Assembly (NCBI GenBank): GCA_964534605.1
Contig: CAZHOS010000006.1
Span: 1-46,480, forward strand
Origin: CAZHOS01 sp964534605
GTDB lineage: Bacteria > Patescibacteriota > Saccharimonadia > Saccharimonadales > VXPC01
Reading direction: 5' to 3'
Length of the DNA stretch: 46,480 bases
Shown: positions 33,378-42,213 of the stretch, in pieces
Numbering within the stretch: the first letter of the stretch is position 1
Layout: every line of letters begins with the position of its first letter
Position numbers and translations under genes: made by a program
Notes under the pieces: generated by a model
Database searches by the model: none
Seen by the model: only the letters and a program-made list of their open reading frames with translations
Told to the model about the DNA's origin: nothing

Positions 33378-33383
33378 GTTGGC

Positions 33384-34469
33384 ATGAGCTTAATCAACCG
33401 CAAAGTAACCATCCAATTCGACATAGCCACAGCCGCCAGAACCGTCTTTTTGGTGGTTGGTCTACTGCTGTTTATACAACTACTAGGTAAACTCGCACCT
33501 ACAATTGTGCTGGTAGTCGTATCGGCGTTCTTGGCAATTGCTCTTAATCCAGCAGTTAGCAAGATCAGCGCCAAGCTACCTAGTAGAAGCCGAACCATGG
33601 CAACGGCCACCGCCTTTATCCTTGTAGTTAGCTTTTTGGGCTTATTCTTTAGCATTACCCTGCCTCCGATTGTCGACCAAGTGACAGAATTCGCCAGCGA
33701 CCTACCAGCTACGGTCGAGAACTTTCGCCGTCAAGACAACTTTTTATCCAATCTAGTAGAGCGCTATGACCTAGACGGCGAGATATCAGAGGCTGCCAGA
33801 ACCATCGCCACCCGCGTAGCCGGTAGCGAGAACGGTATTATCGGGACTGTTGGCAGGCTGACATCGACCGTTGTTAACACCATCGCCGTGCTAATAATGA
33901 CATTCATGATGTTGGTCGAGGGCCCGACTATTATCAAAAAGCTATCACACCTAACAGATCCCAAGAAGCGCAAGCACCGTGCGCACCTTGCCAATCAGAT
34001 GTACGAGGTCATAACAGGCTATGTTAATGGTCAACTACTTATTGCTACTATCGCAGCCTCTGTGTCGCTACTAGCGATGCTTGTACTGGGCATACCTAAT
34101 GCGCTGGCTATGGCTGGGATCGTCGGCATGATGGGCTTGATCCCCCTTATCGGTGCTTCGATTGCCGCGGCCATCGTTGTGCTGTCGACCCTACTGGTTA
34201 GTGTTAACAAAGCTATATTTATCGGTGTCTTCTTCCTGATCTACCAACAGATCGAGAACGCTACGATCCAGCCGTTTATACAAGGGCGTAAGAGCGAGTT
34301 GTCTGCGCTGACTGTCTTTATTGCAGCGCTAGTCGGTGTTAACCTCGGTGGCCTTTTTGGAGCATTCTTGGCTATACCAGTAGCCGGTATTCTAAAAGTG
34401 CTAGCAGACGATTATTTAGCCAACCACCACAAGCACTCTAAGAAAAGCTCCAAAGCTAAAGTAGCCTAA
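33384..34469 (+). CDS. AI-2E (UPF0118/PerM) family permease
   Basis: 361 residues from MSLINRKVT; the longer frame would start upstream of the promoter. About eight TM helices. Signatures include VVSAFLAIALNPAV, FMMLVEGPTIIKK, GYVNGQLLIATIAASVSLLAMLVLGIPNALAMAGIVGMMGLIPLIG and QQIENATIQPFIQGRKSELSALTVFIAALVGVNLGGLFGAFLAIPVAGI. Members range from autoinducer exporters to Na+/H+ antiporters; the substrate is not inferable. Confidence 0.93.
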   Translation: MSLINRKVTIQFDIATAARTVFLVVGLLLFIQLLGKLAPTIVLVVVSAFLAIALNPAVSKISAKLPSRSRTMATATAFILVVSFLGLFFSITLPPIVDQVTEFASDLPATVENFRRQDNFLSNLVERYDLDGEISEAARTIATRVAGSENGIIGTVGRLTSTVVNTIAVLIMTFMMLVEGPTIIKKLSHLTDPKKRKHRAHLANQMYEVITGYVNGQLLIATIAASVSLLAMLVLGIPNALAMAGIVGMMGLIPLIGASIAAAIVVLSTLLVSVNKAIFIGVFFLIYQQIENATIQPFIQGRKSELSALTVFIAALVGVNLGGLFGAFLAIPVAGILKVLADDYLANHHKHSKKSSKAKVA

Positions 34470-34472
34470 GAG

Positions 34473-35873
34473 CTAGCTGGTCCTATCATGACTCCATAGT
34501 TGGCCATTGGGCGTGTCTTTAACCATGAGGCTGTGGTCTGCAAGCAGTTTGTCGCGCATATCGTCACTGGCTTGCCAGTCCGTATCTGCTCGAGCTTGTT
34601 GTCTTTTGTCTAGCAGTTTTTTCTGATCTGTTGTTATGTCATTGGTGGTTAGATCTATACCTAGGATATCTCTGATCATGTCGAAGGTGCGTATTATTGG
34701 TTGGCGGTAGCTCTGGGCAGGCCCATTTTTCTCGATTAGTGCAAAGAATTCTTCAAGTTTTGACAATGCGCCTGGCAAGGCCAGATCATCAAGTAAGTGC
34801 TGAGCTGCTTGGTCCAGCACTTCGAGCGCCTCTGCTTCTTGTGTTTTGTCACTATCCCCAGTTAGTTGCCAGAGGAGGTCTTGGTAACCTGCCCAGCGAT
34901 GCAGGCGTTCGGTAGCTGCCTGCAAGGCGTCCCAGCTGAAGTCTAGCTTGCTACGGTAATGGCTTTGCAGCACTACAAGGCGCAGCGTCTGCGGGGAGTA
35001 GTCTTTGGATTCGACATCACGTAGGGTGTAGAAGTTATTTTTGCTTTTGGCCATCTTTTGACCTTCTACCAGTAGATGCTCGTTATGGAAGAAGTAGTTA
35101 GCAAATTTGTCGTACAATGCAGTAGACTGGGCTATCTCGTTCTCGTGGTGCGGGAACTTAAGGTCAATGCCGCCAGTGTGGATGTCAAAGGGGAGGCCTA
35201 GGCCAACTTGGCTCATGGCCGAGCACTCGATGTGCCAACCTGGACGACCGCTAAGGTCCTGGCCTTTGTAATCAAAGTCCCATGATGGCTCGTTGTCTTT
35301 GCGTAGCTTCCAAAGACTAAAGTCCCCTGCTCCTTCGTATTCGTCGCTATGGATACGGCTTTGACTTTGGGTGCGGTCGATGTTTGTTAGCTGCCCGTAA
35401 GTTTTGCCGGATTTTTCGTAAGCTTTGATATCGAAGTACACGCCGTCTGGCTCAACGTAGGCTAGACCTTCGTCCAGTAACTGGGCAATAAGGCTTTGCA
35501 TGTCGTTAATATGATCGGTTGCTACTAAATACTCAAAGCTGGTTGCATTAATCTTAGCCATGTCGTCTTTAAACACTTTGGTGTATTTATCTGCAAGTGA
35601 CGTCAGTGCATCTTGTGGGTCTAGGTCTGGATAATTAGCCTGGCTGTCACGGATCATCTTGTCGTCTATGTCGGTGATGTTCATGATCGCCGTTACCTCA
35701 GCACCCGTGAACCGCAGCAGTCTAACTAGTGTGTCGGCATAGATAAAGCTACTGAGGTTACCAATATGTAGGTTGTTGTAGACAGTTGGCCCGCAGGAGT
35801 ATACGGACACGTGGCCTTTTTTGATTGCGGTGAATTCTTCTTTTTGTTTGGTGAGCGAGTTATAGAGTTGCAT
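34473..35873 (-). CDS. cysS: Cysteinyl-tRNA synthetase
   Basis: 466 residues, normal length. It has CGPTVYNNLHIGN (HIGH-type motif with zinc Cys), ITDIDDKMI, GWHIECSAM (zinc Cys/His site), FPHHENEIAQS and KMAKSKNN (KMSKS). It activates Cys and charges tRNA-Cys. AGGAGG lies 4 nt before the ATG, one of few strong ribosome sites in the window, in a gap of 83 nt after the DHH gene. The last 50 residues form a short charged tail. Confidence 0.97.
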   Translation of the reverse strand: MQLYNSLTKQKEEFTAIKKGHVSVYSCGPTVYNNLHIGNLSSFIYADTLVRLLRFTGAEVTAIMNITDIDDKMIRDSQANYPDLDPQDALTSLADKYTKVFKDDMAKINATSFEYLVATDHINDMQSLIAQLLDEGLAYVEPDGVYFDIKAYEKSGKTYGQLTNIDRTQSQSRIHSDEYEGAGDFSLWKLRKDNEPSWDFDYKGQDLSGRPGWHIECSAMSQVGLGLPFDIHTGGIDLKFPHHENEIAQSTALYDKFANYFFHNEHLLVEGQKMAKSKNNFYTLRDVESKDYSPQTLRLVVLQSHYRSKLDFSWDALQAATERLHRWAGYQDLLWQLTGDSDKTQEAEALEVLDQAAQHLLDDLALPGALSKLEEFFALIEKNGPAQSYRQPIIRTFDMIRDILGIDLTTNDITTDQKKLLDKRQQARADTDWQASDDMRDKLLADHSLMVKDTPNGQLWSHDRTS

Positions 35874-35956
35874 GTTGCCTCCTGATTAAAATAGACAAGG
35901 ATTGTAGGTAGTTAGCTAGGACAACAAGTCGCGCGTGTGTTCATGCCTAGATTATA

Positions 35957-36988
35957 TCACTGATCGACAGCATCTAGGAGCTCGGCTGCTTTAGCTAGTA
36001 CTTCTGCCTGGATGGCTTCGAAGTCTAGTTGGTCGTCTTCCCACTTTATACCGCTGGCGTAGGGATGCCCACCACCACCAAAATGTTCAGCTAGTTCGCG
36101 CGCGATAAGTGTGCCGTGGGTGCAGCGGATACGAGCAGTCATACGGTTTTTACGAGCGTGTTGGTAGTCGTCGTATACCTTAAAGCCAATCATTATTTTG
36201 ACATCTTTTACGAAGCGCATTTCGTCCAGGATAACTGTTGGGTTGTACTTGGTGCTAATGTCTTTAACCTCTTGATGAGGAATGACTATCGAAGCGATAC
36301 GTCCCTCGTGGCTAAAAACGATACGCTGCAGCAGATTGCCCTTATAAGCAACCACGTCGTTATCTATCTGTAGACCTAAGGTGCGTTTGTGGTTAAGCTC
36401 GCTGAGGTTTGCTCCTAGGTCTACTAGGTCGGCCATAACGCGTAGCGTGTCTGATCTTTCTTGCAATGCCTCGCTGGTTAGGCCTAGCGTGTCGCTGTTA
36501 ATGCTAATGGCCATGTAGCTGGCGCTGGTACTATCTAGCGGCCAATCGCAGTGTTTGGCTATGTTGTAGATGATTTCGCTGGTGGCGGATGCGCTATTGT
36601 CGATAAGCTCGATTATATTGTCCATCTGGAATGTATCAGTGCGCGTGTGGTGATCTATAACTATAAAAGGTCTCGACTGCAGAGCCGACATGTTACCCTC
36701 GTTGGTTAGGTTTTCGAGTAGCCCTGCCTGCGATGTGTCGACCAGTATTGCCAGGTCGTATTTACTTGGGAAGTCTTTGTTGACTCGATCCCAGCCATCT
36801 ATATGCCGAAGGTATTCGGTTATATCGACAGAACAATACAGATAGACGTCTTTACCCATTTCGCCTAATATCTGCTCTAGCGCCATGGCGCTAGCTAGAC
36901 TGTCACCGTCTATATTATCCGCTTGCATAACGACTATCTTTTGGGATTCTTGCACCAGCTTATTAATATCTTGGTATTGTTTATCCAT
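35957..36988 (-). CDS. DHH-family phosphoesterase (NrnA/oligoribonuclease-like)
   Basis: 343 residues from MDKQYQDI, 1 nt after the recR stop with GAAGGG in the recR end as ribosome site; the longer frame would add eight residues. The DHH domain has MQADNIDGDSLASAMAL (D-x-D metal site), LAILVDTS and VIDHHTRTD. The DHHA1 domain ends with EHFGGGGHPYASG. Family members hydrolyse nanoRNA, pAp or c-di-AMP-derived dinucleotides with Mn2+. It is coupled to recR. Confidence 0.9.
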   Translation of the reverse strand: MDKQYQDINKLVQESQKIVVMQADNIDGDSLASAMALEQILGEMGKDVYLYCSVDITEYLRHIDGWDRVNKDFPSKYDLAILVDTSQAGLLENLTNEGNMSALQSRPFIVIDHHTRTDTFQMDNIIELIDNSASATSEIIYNIAKHCDWPLDSTSASYMAISINSDTLGLTSEALQERSDTLRVMADLVDLGANLSELNHKRTLGLQIDNDVVAYKGNLLQRIVFSHEGRIASIVIPHQEVKDISTKYNPTVILDEMRFVKDVKIMIGFKVYDDYQHARKNRMTARIRCTHGTLIARELAEHFGGGGHPYASGIKWEDDQLDFEAIQAEVLAKAAELLDAVDQ

Positions 36989-36989
36989 C

Positions 36990-37586
36990 TTAGAAATCCC
37001 TTCGTCCATCAAAGGCCTTGGCCAGGGTTATTTGGTCAGCGTACTCGATATCTACGCCAATTGGCAGCCCCTGTGCGAGGCGGGTTAGTTTGACGCTTTT
37101 GTCCTCGAGCATTTTTTGGATTAGTAATGCCGTTGACTCACCTTCGACACTTGCGTTAATGGCCAGAATTACCTCTTCTACCATATCCTCGTCGATACGC
37201 TGCATTAGGGCATCGAGGCGTAGATCTTGTGGGCTAATGCCGTCTATGGGGCTAAGCAGCCCGCCAAGTACATGGTAGGTCCCCTTAAACGCGCTGATAC
37301 CCTCGACAGCGACAATATCTAGGGGCTCGGCGACGATGGCCACAACGTGTTTGTTACGGCGCGAGTCGGTGTATAGATCGGACAGTTCTTGTCCCTTTGG
37401 CACCAAGGCGTATGTCTTTTGGCAGTAATCGACACCCTCGTGCAGATCCTCTAGCGAGCCAGCCAGCTGTTTTGCCTTAGAGGGGTGGTTCTTTAGCAGA
37501 AAATAGGCATACCTCTCGGCACTCCGTGTACCGACACCCGGCAGGAGTTTAAGCGACTCGATCAGATCGAGCAATGGTTTTGGCAA
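36990..37586 (-). CDS. recR: Recombination protein RecR lacking its zinc finger
   Basis: 198 residues from TTG (MPKPLLDLIESLKLLPGVGTRSAERYA, the HhH region). The Toprim domain follows (HVVAIVAEPLDIVAVEG, YHVLGGLLSPIDGISP, EVILAINASVEGESTALLI), then the C-terminal Walker-B-like LAQGLPIGVDIEYADQITLAKAF. Where RecR usually carries four Cys (CxxC...CxxC) between the HhH and Toprim domains, this protein has a single Cys (DYCQKTYALVPKGQEL). RecR works with RecF/RecO in loading RecA at gaps. The gene lies between ybaB and the DHH gene. Confidence 0.95.
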   Translation of the reverse strand: MPKPLLDLIESLKLLPGVGTRSAERYAYFLLKNHPSKAKQLAGSLEDLHEGVDYCQKTYALVPKGQELSDLYTDSRRNKHVVAIVAEPLDIVAVEGISAFKGTYHVLGGLLSPIDGISPQDLRLDALMQRIDEDMVEEVILAINASVEGESTALLIQKMLEDKSVKLTRLAQGLPIGVDIEYADQITLAKAFDGRRDF

Positions 37587-37621
37587 TACGCTAGAGATGA
37601 TAAACCCTATTCTTCTAGGCT

Positions 37622-37915
37622 CTAAAGGCCGAGACTACCGAGGCTGCCCATCAGCGGCTGCATCTTTTCGGCGGCTAGCTTTTGAGACTGGTTGATAGCT
37701 TCTTTGACGGCTTCTTCTACCCAAGACTCTAGTTCTTCAATATCGTCCAGGTCGATAGCATCTGGGTCGATGTGTACTTTCTTGATCTTTTGCTCGCCAG
37801 TGATCTCGACAACGACCGCACCGTCGCCGCCTTCTACGTCTATAACGGTCTTTTTAAGTTCTTTCTGTACTTTTCGAACTTGCATTAGCATTTTGGCTTG
37901 GTCTTTTTTACTCAT
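37622..37915 (-). CDS. ybaB: YbaB/EbfC nucleoid-associated protein
   Basis: 97 residues, usual length. The pattern MQVRKVQKELKKTVIDVEGGDGAVVVEITGEQKIKKVHIDPDAIDLDDIEELESWVEEAVKEAINQSQKLAAEKM...GSLGL matches the YbaB helix-strand-helix dimer. It binds DNA without strong sequence preference. It precedes recR, the common bacterial order. Confidence 0.95.
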   Translation of the reverse strand: MSKKDQAKMLMQVRKVQKELKKTVIDVEGGDGAVVVEITGEQKIKKVHIDPDAIDLDDIEELESWVEEAVKEAINQSQKLAAEKMQPLMGSLGSLGL

Positions 37916-37973
37916 TATGTTCTCCGTTCAATTACACTAAGTTTGTTTGATATATTCTACCACTGTTTTGGGC

Positions 37974-39191
37974 CTATTCCGACTGTATATTATAGACTTC
38001 GCGTGTTTCTGGGGCCTGGGCCCATGCTACGAAGTATCTCTGTAGCTGGTACAGGCTGCTAACAGCAATCAGGATGCTAAGTGCCCCGACAGCCAACCCT
38101 TTAGCAAATGGGTTGCGCGGAAACACGGATAACCAAAGGCGCAAGTACTGCTGTAGCCCACTAATAAGGTAGATGGTAATAATTGGCAACAGCAGGCTGA
38201 ATCCAGCAGAGCTAACACCGTCGTTAATGCCTAAGAAGAATGTGATGATCAGGAGTGTACCGATTACGATTTGGCTGCGGCGCAGGCTAATTGATTGCTC
38301 TAAACTGTATACCCCTAGCACGACCATTACGACGCCAAATATATCAAGCACTGGCAGATTACTAAGCCACGAGCCAGGGTTGGTTGGTGCAAACCAGAAT
38401 AATGCCCCCAAAGATTCCTGTATGTTGCGCAGCATCTCTACTGGGCTGCTAAGGCTAGAGGGCAGACCAAAGATTATGCGTACATCCTCTGCATTATTAA
38501 GCACGCCGGCAATCAGTGCCCCGCCAACCCCAAGTGCAGCAAGTCCGGACACTATCCACAGCCAAATCGGTACTATTTTTAACAGTGGCCTGGCCTTCGT
38601 CACTGCGAATATTAGACCAGCTATGAATAGCCAGGGCATAAACGGCGTAAAGCTGGCAATGAACGACGACAATAGAGCAACAATTGCTGGTAGTAGCTTG
38701 CGGGGGCTGTTAATAAGCCACAGACCAGCCGCGTAGGTTACTAGCAGGCTGGCAACTCCTGATATTTCTGGACCCCCTACTCTAGATAGTGTCAAGAACC
38801 AGCTGCCGGTCAAAAATACGCTGGCTCCCACTATACCTAGTCGCGGGCCAAACCATCTGCTGATAATAAAGAACATACCAATAACTGCGCTAAGGCCCAT
38901 CAGAGCGCTGGTTGTGCGTGCTGCAAAGAACGCGTCGTCTATGACTAGCCTGGTGACCCACACTAGCACGAAGTATGGCCAGTAAAGCAGGTTGTCTATA
39001 ACTGAGGGGAATGTGTCGGTGCTAGCCACAGTGGCAGCCTCTACCGCGCTATAGCCCCCAACCAAGCTACGGATGCTTGTCGTCAGTAGTATAAAAGCAA
39101 TACCAATCAATAAAGTAGCGCTGAGCTCTAGTGGCCACTCGCGCTTAATAATCCCCCACGCTTTGGCAGCGTTTTGCCTCACATATTCCAT
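37974..39191 (-). CDS. Multi-pass membrane protein, GT-C glycosyltransferase-like
   Basis: 405 residues, about ten TM helices. The topology and the first loop (VEAATVASTDTFPSVIDNLLYWPYFVL) resemble the first luminal loop of GT39/PMT or ArnT-type lipid-linked sugar transferases. No decisive catalytic Asp-Glu pair could be assigned. It lies between dnaB and ybaB, where dnaX, ybaB and recR are normally contiguous, so it looks inserted into that cluster. Confidence 0.6.
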   Translation of the reverse strand: MEYVRQNAAKAWGIIKREWPLELSATLLIGIAFILLTTSIRSLVGGYSAVEAATVASTDTFPSVIDNLLYWPYFVLVWVTRLVIDDAFFAARTTSALMGLSAVIGMFFIISRWFGPRLGIVGASVFLTGSWFLTLSRVGGPEISGVASLLVTYAAGLWLINSPRKLLPAIVALLSSFIASFTPFMPWLFIAGLIFAVTKARPLLKIVPIWLWIVSGLAALGVGGALIAGVLNNAEDVRIIFGLPSSLSSPVEMLRNIQESLGALFWFAPTNPGSWLSNLPVLDIFGVVMVVLGVYSLEQSISLRRSQIVIGTLLIITFFLGINDGVSSAGFSLLLPIITIYLISGLQQYLRLWLSVFPRNPFAKGLAVGALSILIAVSSLYQLQRYFVAWAQAPETREVYNIQSE

Positions 39192-39245
39192 AGCACTATT
39201 TTAACACGCTAACTGATACGCAAGAACACTAAAGATTTAATCTGT

Positions 39246-40598
39246 TTATTCGAAGGGAGTTTGGTGTTGTTTGGCGAGGTTGCGGTAACGTTGTTTGGCG
39301 CTATCAAAGAATAGCTCGACTGTTCCTGTCGGGCCGTTACGGTGCTTTTTAACCATGATATCTAAGATGCCCGGCTTCTGAGTATTTTCTGGATTATAAT
39401 ACTCATCACGGTAGAGGAACATGACGACGTCGGCATCTTGCTCGATAGAGCCAGATTCACGCAGGTCTGAAAGCTGCGGATGCGGTGGGCTGCGTGATTC
39501 TACACTACGGCTTAACTGGCTAAGTGCCAGGACCGGCACGTTAAGCTCACGAGCAATGAGCTTAAGTCCGCGTGATATTTCGGATATCTCTTGTACACGG
39601 TTGCTATCGCTGCTAAATCTAGAACCACCGCTCATTAGCTGCAGGTAGTCGACAATAATAAGACCGAGCTGCTGCTTGTGTTGCTCGCGCCGAGCTTTGG
39701 TACGCATTTCTGATACGGTGAGGCCAGGCGTGTCATCAATGTATATAGGAGCCTCGCCCAGTGTGCCCATGGCTGCACCGATCTTTTCGAAGTCCTGGTC
39801 GGACAAATTACCAGTACGGATGTTCCAGGCGTCTACCCCGCTCTCGACACTTAGCAACCTATCTACAAGCTGCTCTTTGCTCATCTCGAGGTTGAATATT
39901 AGGGTTGGTGCCTGCGCCTTAATAGCTACGTTGTAGGCCAGGTTTAGCGAGAAGGCAGTCTTACCCATTGCAGGACGGGCCGCTAGTATGACTAAGTCGC
40001 TCTTTTGCAGACCAGCTAGGGTATTGTCGAGGTCTTTGAAGCCGGTTGGTACCCCGCGGATTTTACCCTTGTTGCGGTGCAGGTCGTCGAGACGCTCGAA
40101 GCTGCCGGCCAGAACGGACTCTAGGCTGGTTATGTCTTGCTGGACATGTTGCTGCGATACATTAAATAGCTCTGTCTCGGCCGACTCGATGACTTCTTCT
40201 ATCTGCTTGGACTCGTCGTAGCCGAGTGACACTAGTTCTTCGCTAACCTTGATCAGGCGGCGGCGTGTGGATTTACCGGATACGATCTCGGCATACTGCA
40301 CGACGTGGGCAGCGGTTGGGACTAGGTTTGTAAGCTCTGCCAAATAAGACGATCCGCCGATTGTATCGAGGAAGCTATCTTCCTTTAGCTGGTTGCTGAC
40401 GGTTAGGACGTCTAGGGGGCGGTGCTTGTTATATAATTTTATAATTGCTTCGTAGATCAGCGCGTGGCGCTCGTCGTAGAAGTCTTCTTTAATGACGATG
40501 TCCGCGATACGCACAACAGCATCGTTGTCGATCAGCAGCGCGCCCAGCAAGCTAGCTTCGGCATCGAGGTTTTGGGGTGGTAGTTTAGGGTCTGCCAT
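39246..40598 (-). CDS. dnaB: Replicative DNA helicase DnaB
   Basis: 450 residues. The N-terminal helical domain (PPQNLDAEASLLGALLID) and RecA-like domain have Walker A AARPAMGKTAF, the EMSKEQLVDRLL segment, the Walker B region GLIIVDYLQLMSG, LSQLSRSVESR, SDLRESGSIEQDADVV and KHRNGPTGTVELFF. It is the ring helicase of the replication fork. No intein is present. The start is 3 nt after the dnaX stop. Confidence 0.98.
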   Translation of the reverse strand: MADPKLPPQNLDAEASLLGALLIDNDAVVRIADIVIKEDFYDERHALIYEAIIKLYNKHRPLDVLTVSNQLKEDSFLDTIGGSSYLAELTNLVPTAAHVVQYAEIVSGKSTRRRLIKVSEELVSLGYDESKQIEEVIESAETELFNVSQQHVQQDITSLESVLAGSFERLDDLHRNKGKIRGVPTGFKDLDNTLAGLQKSDLVILAARPAMGKTAFSLNLAYNVAIKAQAPTLIFNLEMSKEQLVDRLLSVESGVDAWNIRTGNLSDQDFEKIGAAMGTLGEAPIYIDDTPGLTVSEMRTKARREQHKQQLGLIIVDYLQLMSGGSRFSSDSNRVQEISEISRGLKLIARELNVPVLALSQLSRSVESRSPPHPQLSDLRESGSIEQDADVVMFLYRDEYYNPENTQKPGILDIMVKKHRNGPTGTVELFFDSAKQRYRNLAKQHQTPFE

Positions 40599-40601
40599 AA
40601 C

Positions 40602-42113
40602 TTAAGACTCTAACACCTCTCCCCCACCAAATATATTGCTTATCTCTTCTGGGATGGGTTCTTTTGTTGGTGCTGGCTCTGGTGTTGGTTGTGTGGGCTC
40701 TGCAGCGTCAGCTGGGTCTGGCTTGGCGTCGGCATCTTGCACGATCTCGATACTGCTAAATGTTAGGTCTAACTTGCGAATAGCTTGCTCTAGTGTAGTT
40801 TTGTTGCCGCCGTCTTTGGCGCGGTTAACATGGAAGACAAAGCCAAACCTTAGATGTATATCGCCGTCCTGGATCGATACTTTGGCCATCCTAAGGACGC
40901 TATATAGTGTGTTCTTGGCTTGTTTGACCTCGCTTAGCACACTCGGCCAGTCTTCTAGAGTTATGACATTCGATCCAGCAGAATTATCTGCTGGAGACAG
41001 CTCTTTCTTGGCGGGCTTTGCTTCGGCGGTTGGTTTGGGCTTTATTGCTTTAGCTTTGTTTGCTGTTGGCTTAGGGGTTGCTGGTTTTGGCTTGGGTTCT
41101 ACTGACGCCTTGGGTAGGTTTGTGGCGGCTAATTCTGGCACAGCTGGGGGTGCGGCGGCATTTACTTGGCCTGGTGCTTGCAGTAGGGCTATCTCTAGAC
41201 TGAGCTCTGGGTTGGTGGCTTGGGGTATCTGTAGCAACTTATCCAGTAGCTGCAGGTCATTCTTGGCAGTTGTAGACGAATTGAGCTTGCTGCGCACATA
41301 CTCAGCTATTTGTTGTGCCAGGACAACCGGGTCATTACCATCTAAGACTGCGCTGCGAAAGCTACTAGATATATCGACTATCTGACCGCTGCGGTAGGCC
41401 CGCGCTATTTGTTCGACGGTTTTGCTGCTAGCTATGCCTAGCACCGATTCGACCTCTTTTGCGGTTATTTTGCTGCTAAGGCTACTTAGCTGGTCGAGAA
41501 TGCTTAGTGCATCACGGAAGCTACCGCCACTAGCCTTGGCTATTAACTCTAGTGCGTCGTCGTCGGCATCTATGTCTTCTTTCTTGCAGATATTGGCCAA
41601 CTCTTTCTTGGCGGTGTCTTTGCTGATACGCTTAAAGCTAAACCTCTGGCAGCGGCTGACGATAGTCTCGGGCACTTTATGTAGCTCGGTGGTGGCGAGT
41701 ACGAATATTGCATGGGCTGGTGGCTCTTCCAATGTTTTTAGCAGTGCGTTAAATGCTTCGCGCGTTAACATGTGTACTTCGTCGATAACGTAGACTTTAT
41801 AGTCCAGCTGGGTGGGCATAATGTTGATCTTATCGCGTAGCTCGCGGATCTCGTCTATACGGCGGTTGCTGGCTGCGTCTATCTCGATAATGTCTATATA
41901 GTTAGCGCCATCGCTATACTCGACTTTGTTAACTTCGTAGGCCAATATACGGGCAATACTGGTCTTACCAACACCACGCGGACCTGTTAGCAGGTAGGCG
42001 TGGGCCAATTTGTTCTGGCTTATAGCTTTTTTGAGCACACTGGTTACATGGTCTTGGCCAATTATTTGGTCAAGATTATGTGATCGATATTTTCTGTATA
42101 ACACCTGGGACAT
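40602..42113 (-). CDS. dnaX: DNA polymerase III subunit gamma/tau without the zinc module
   Basis: 503 residues. The AAA+ clamp-loader core has LIGQ-like IIGQDHVTSVLKKAI, Walker A GPRGVGKTSIA, IDEVHMLTREAFNALLKTLEEPP, ATTELHKVPETIVSRCQRF (SRC) and SGGSFRDALSILDQL. The four-Cys zinc insertion that usually follows the Walker A helix is missing: the sequence goes from ARILAYEVNKVEYSDGANYID straight to IIEIDAASN. A Lys/Pro/Ala-rich linker (about 330-375) leads to a C-terminal domain ending in an acidic Pro-rich tail. First gene of the minus-strand replication/recombination block. Confidence 0.96.
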   Translation of the reverse strand: MSQVLYRKYRSHNLDQIIGQDHVTSVLKKAISQNKLAHAYLLTGPRGVGKTSIARILAYEVNKVEYSDGANYIDIIEIDAASNRRIDEIRELRDKINIMPTQLDYKVYVIDEVHMLTREAFNALLKTLEEPPAHAIFVLATTELHKVPETIVSRCQRFSFKRISKDTAKKELANICKKEDIDADDDALELIAKASGGSFRDALSILDQLSSLSSKITAKEVESVLGIASSKTVEQIARAYRSGQIVDISSSFRSAVLDGNDPVVLAQQIAEYVRSKLNSSTTAKNDLQLLDKLLQIPQATNPELSLEIALLQAPGQVNAAAPPAVPELAATNLPKASVEPKPKPATPKPTANKAKAIKPKPTAEAKPAKKELSPADNSAGSNVITLEDWPSVLSEVKQAKNTLYSVLRMAKVSIQDGDIHLRFGFVFHVNRAKDGGNKTTLEQAIRKLDLTFSSIEIVQDADAKPDPADAAEPTQPTPEPAPTKEPIPEEISNIFGGGEVLES

Positions 42114-42122
42114 CTAGAGTCC

Positions 42123-42128
42123 ATTATA
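42123..42128 (-). promoter_or_regulatory. -10 element TATAAT of dnaX
   Basis: Consensus TATAAT, 9 nt before the dnaX ATG, so the leader would be only about 2 nt. Confidence 0.55.
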
Positions 42129-42188
42129 CTCGCCTTTTGGCCATAAGTCTGTTGTAGTTAGTGTCGCTTACCCACTTGGTTTTGCACT

Positions 42189-42210
42189 AAAAAAACGTGG
42201 TTGTCCACGG
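42189..42210 (-). terminator. Intrinsic terminator after tdk
   Basis: On the minus strand CGTGG-ACAA-CCACG is followed by seven T residues, just after the tdk stop. A clear rho-independent terminator. Confidence 0.85.
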
Positions 42211-42213
42211 CTT

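Noticed and set aside
34473..35873. HIGN instead of HIGH in CysS as an anomaly
   Set aside because: HIGN is a common accepted variant in class I synthetases; the KMSKS-like and zinc sites are intact.
40636..41385. 249-codon open frame opposite dnaX
   Set aside because: Mirror image of the Ala/Pro-rich dnaX linker; Gly/Ser-rich shadow without a start signal.
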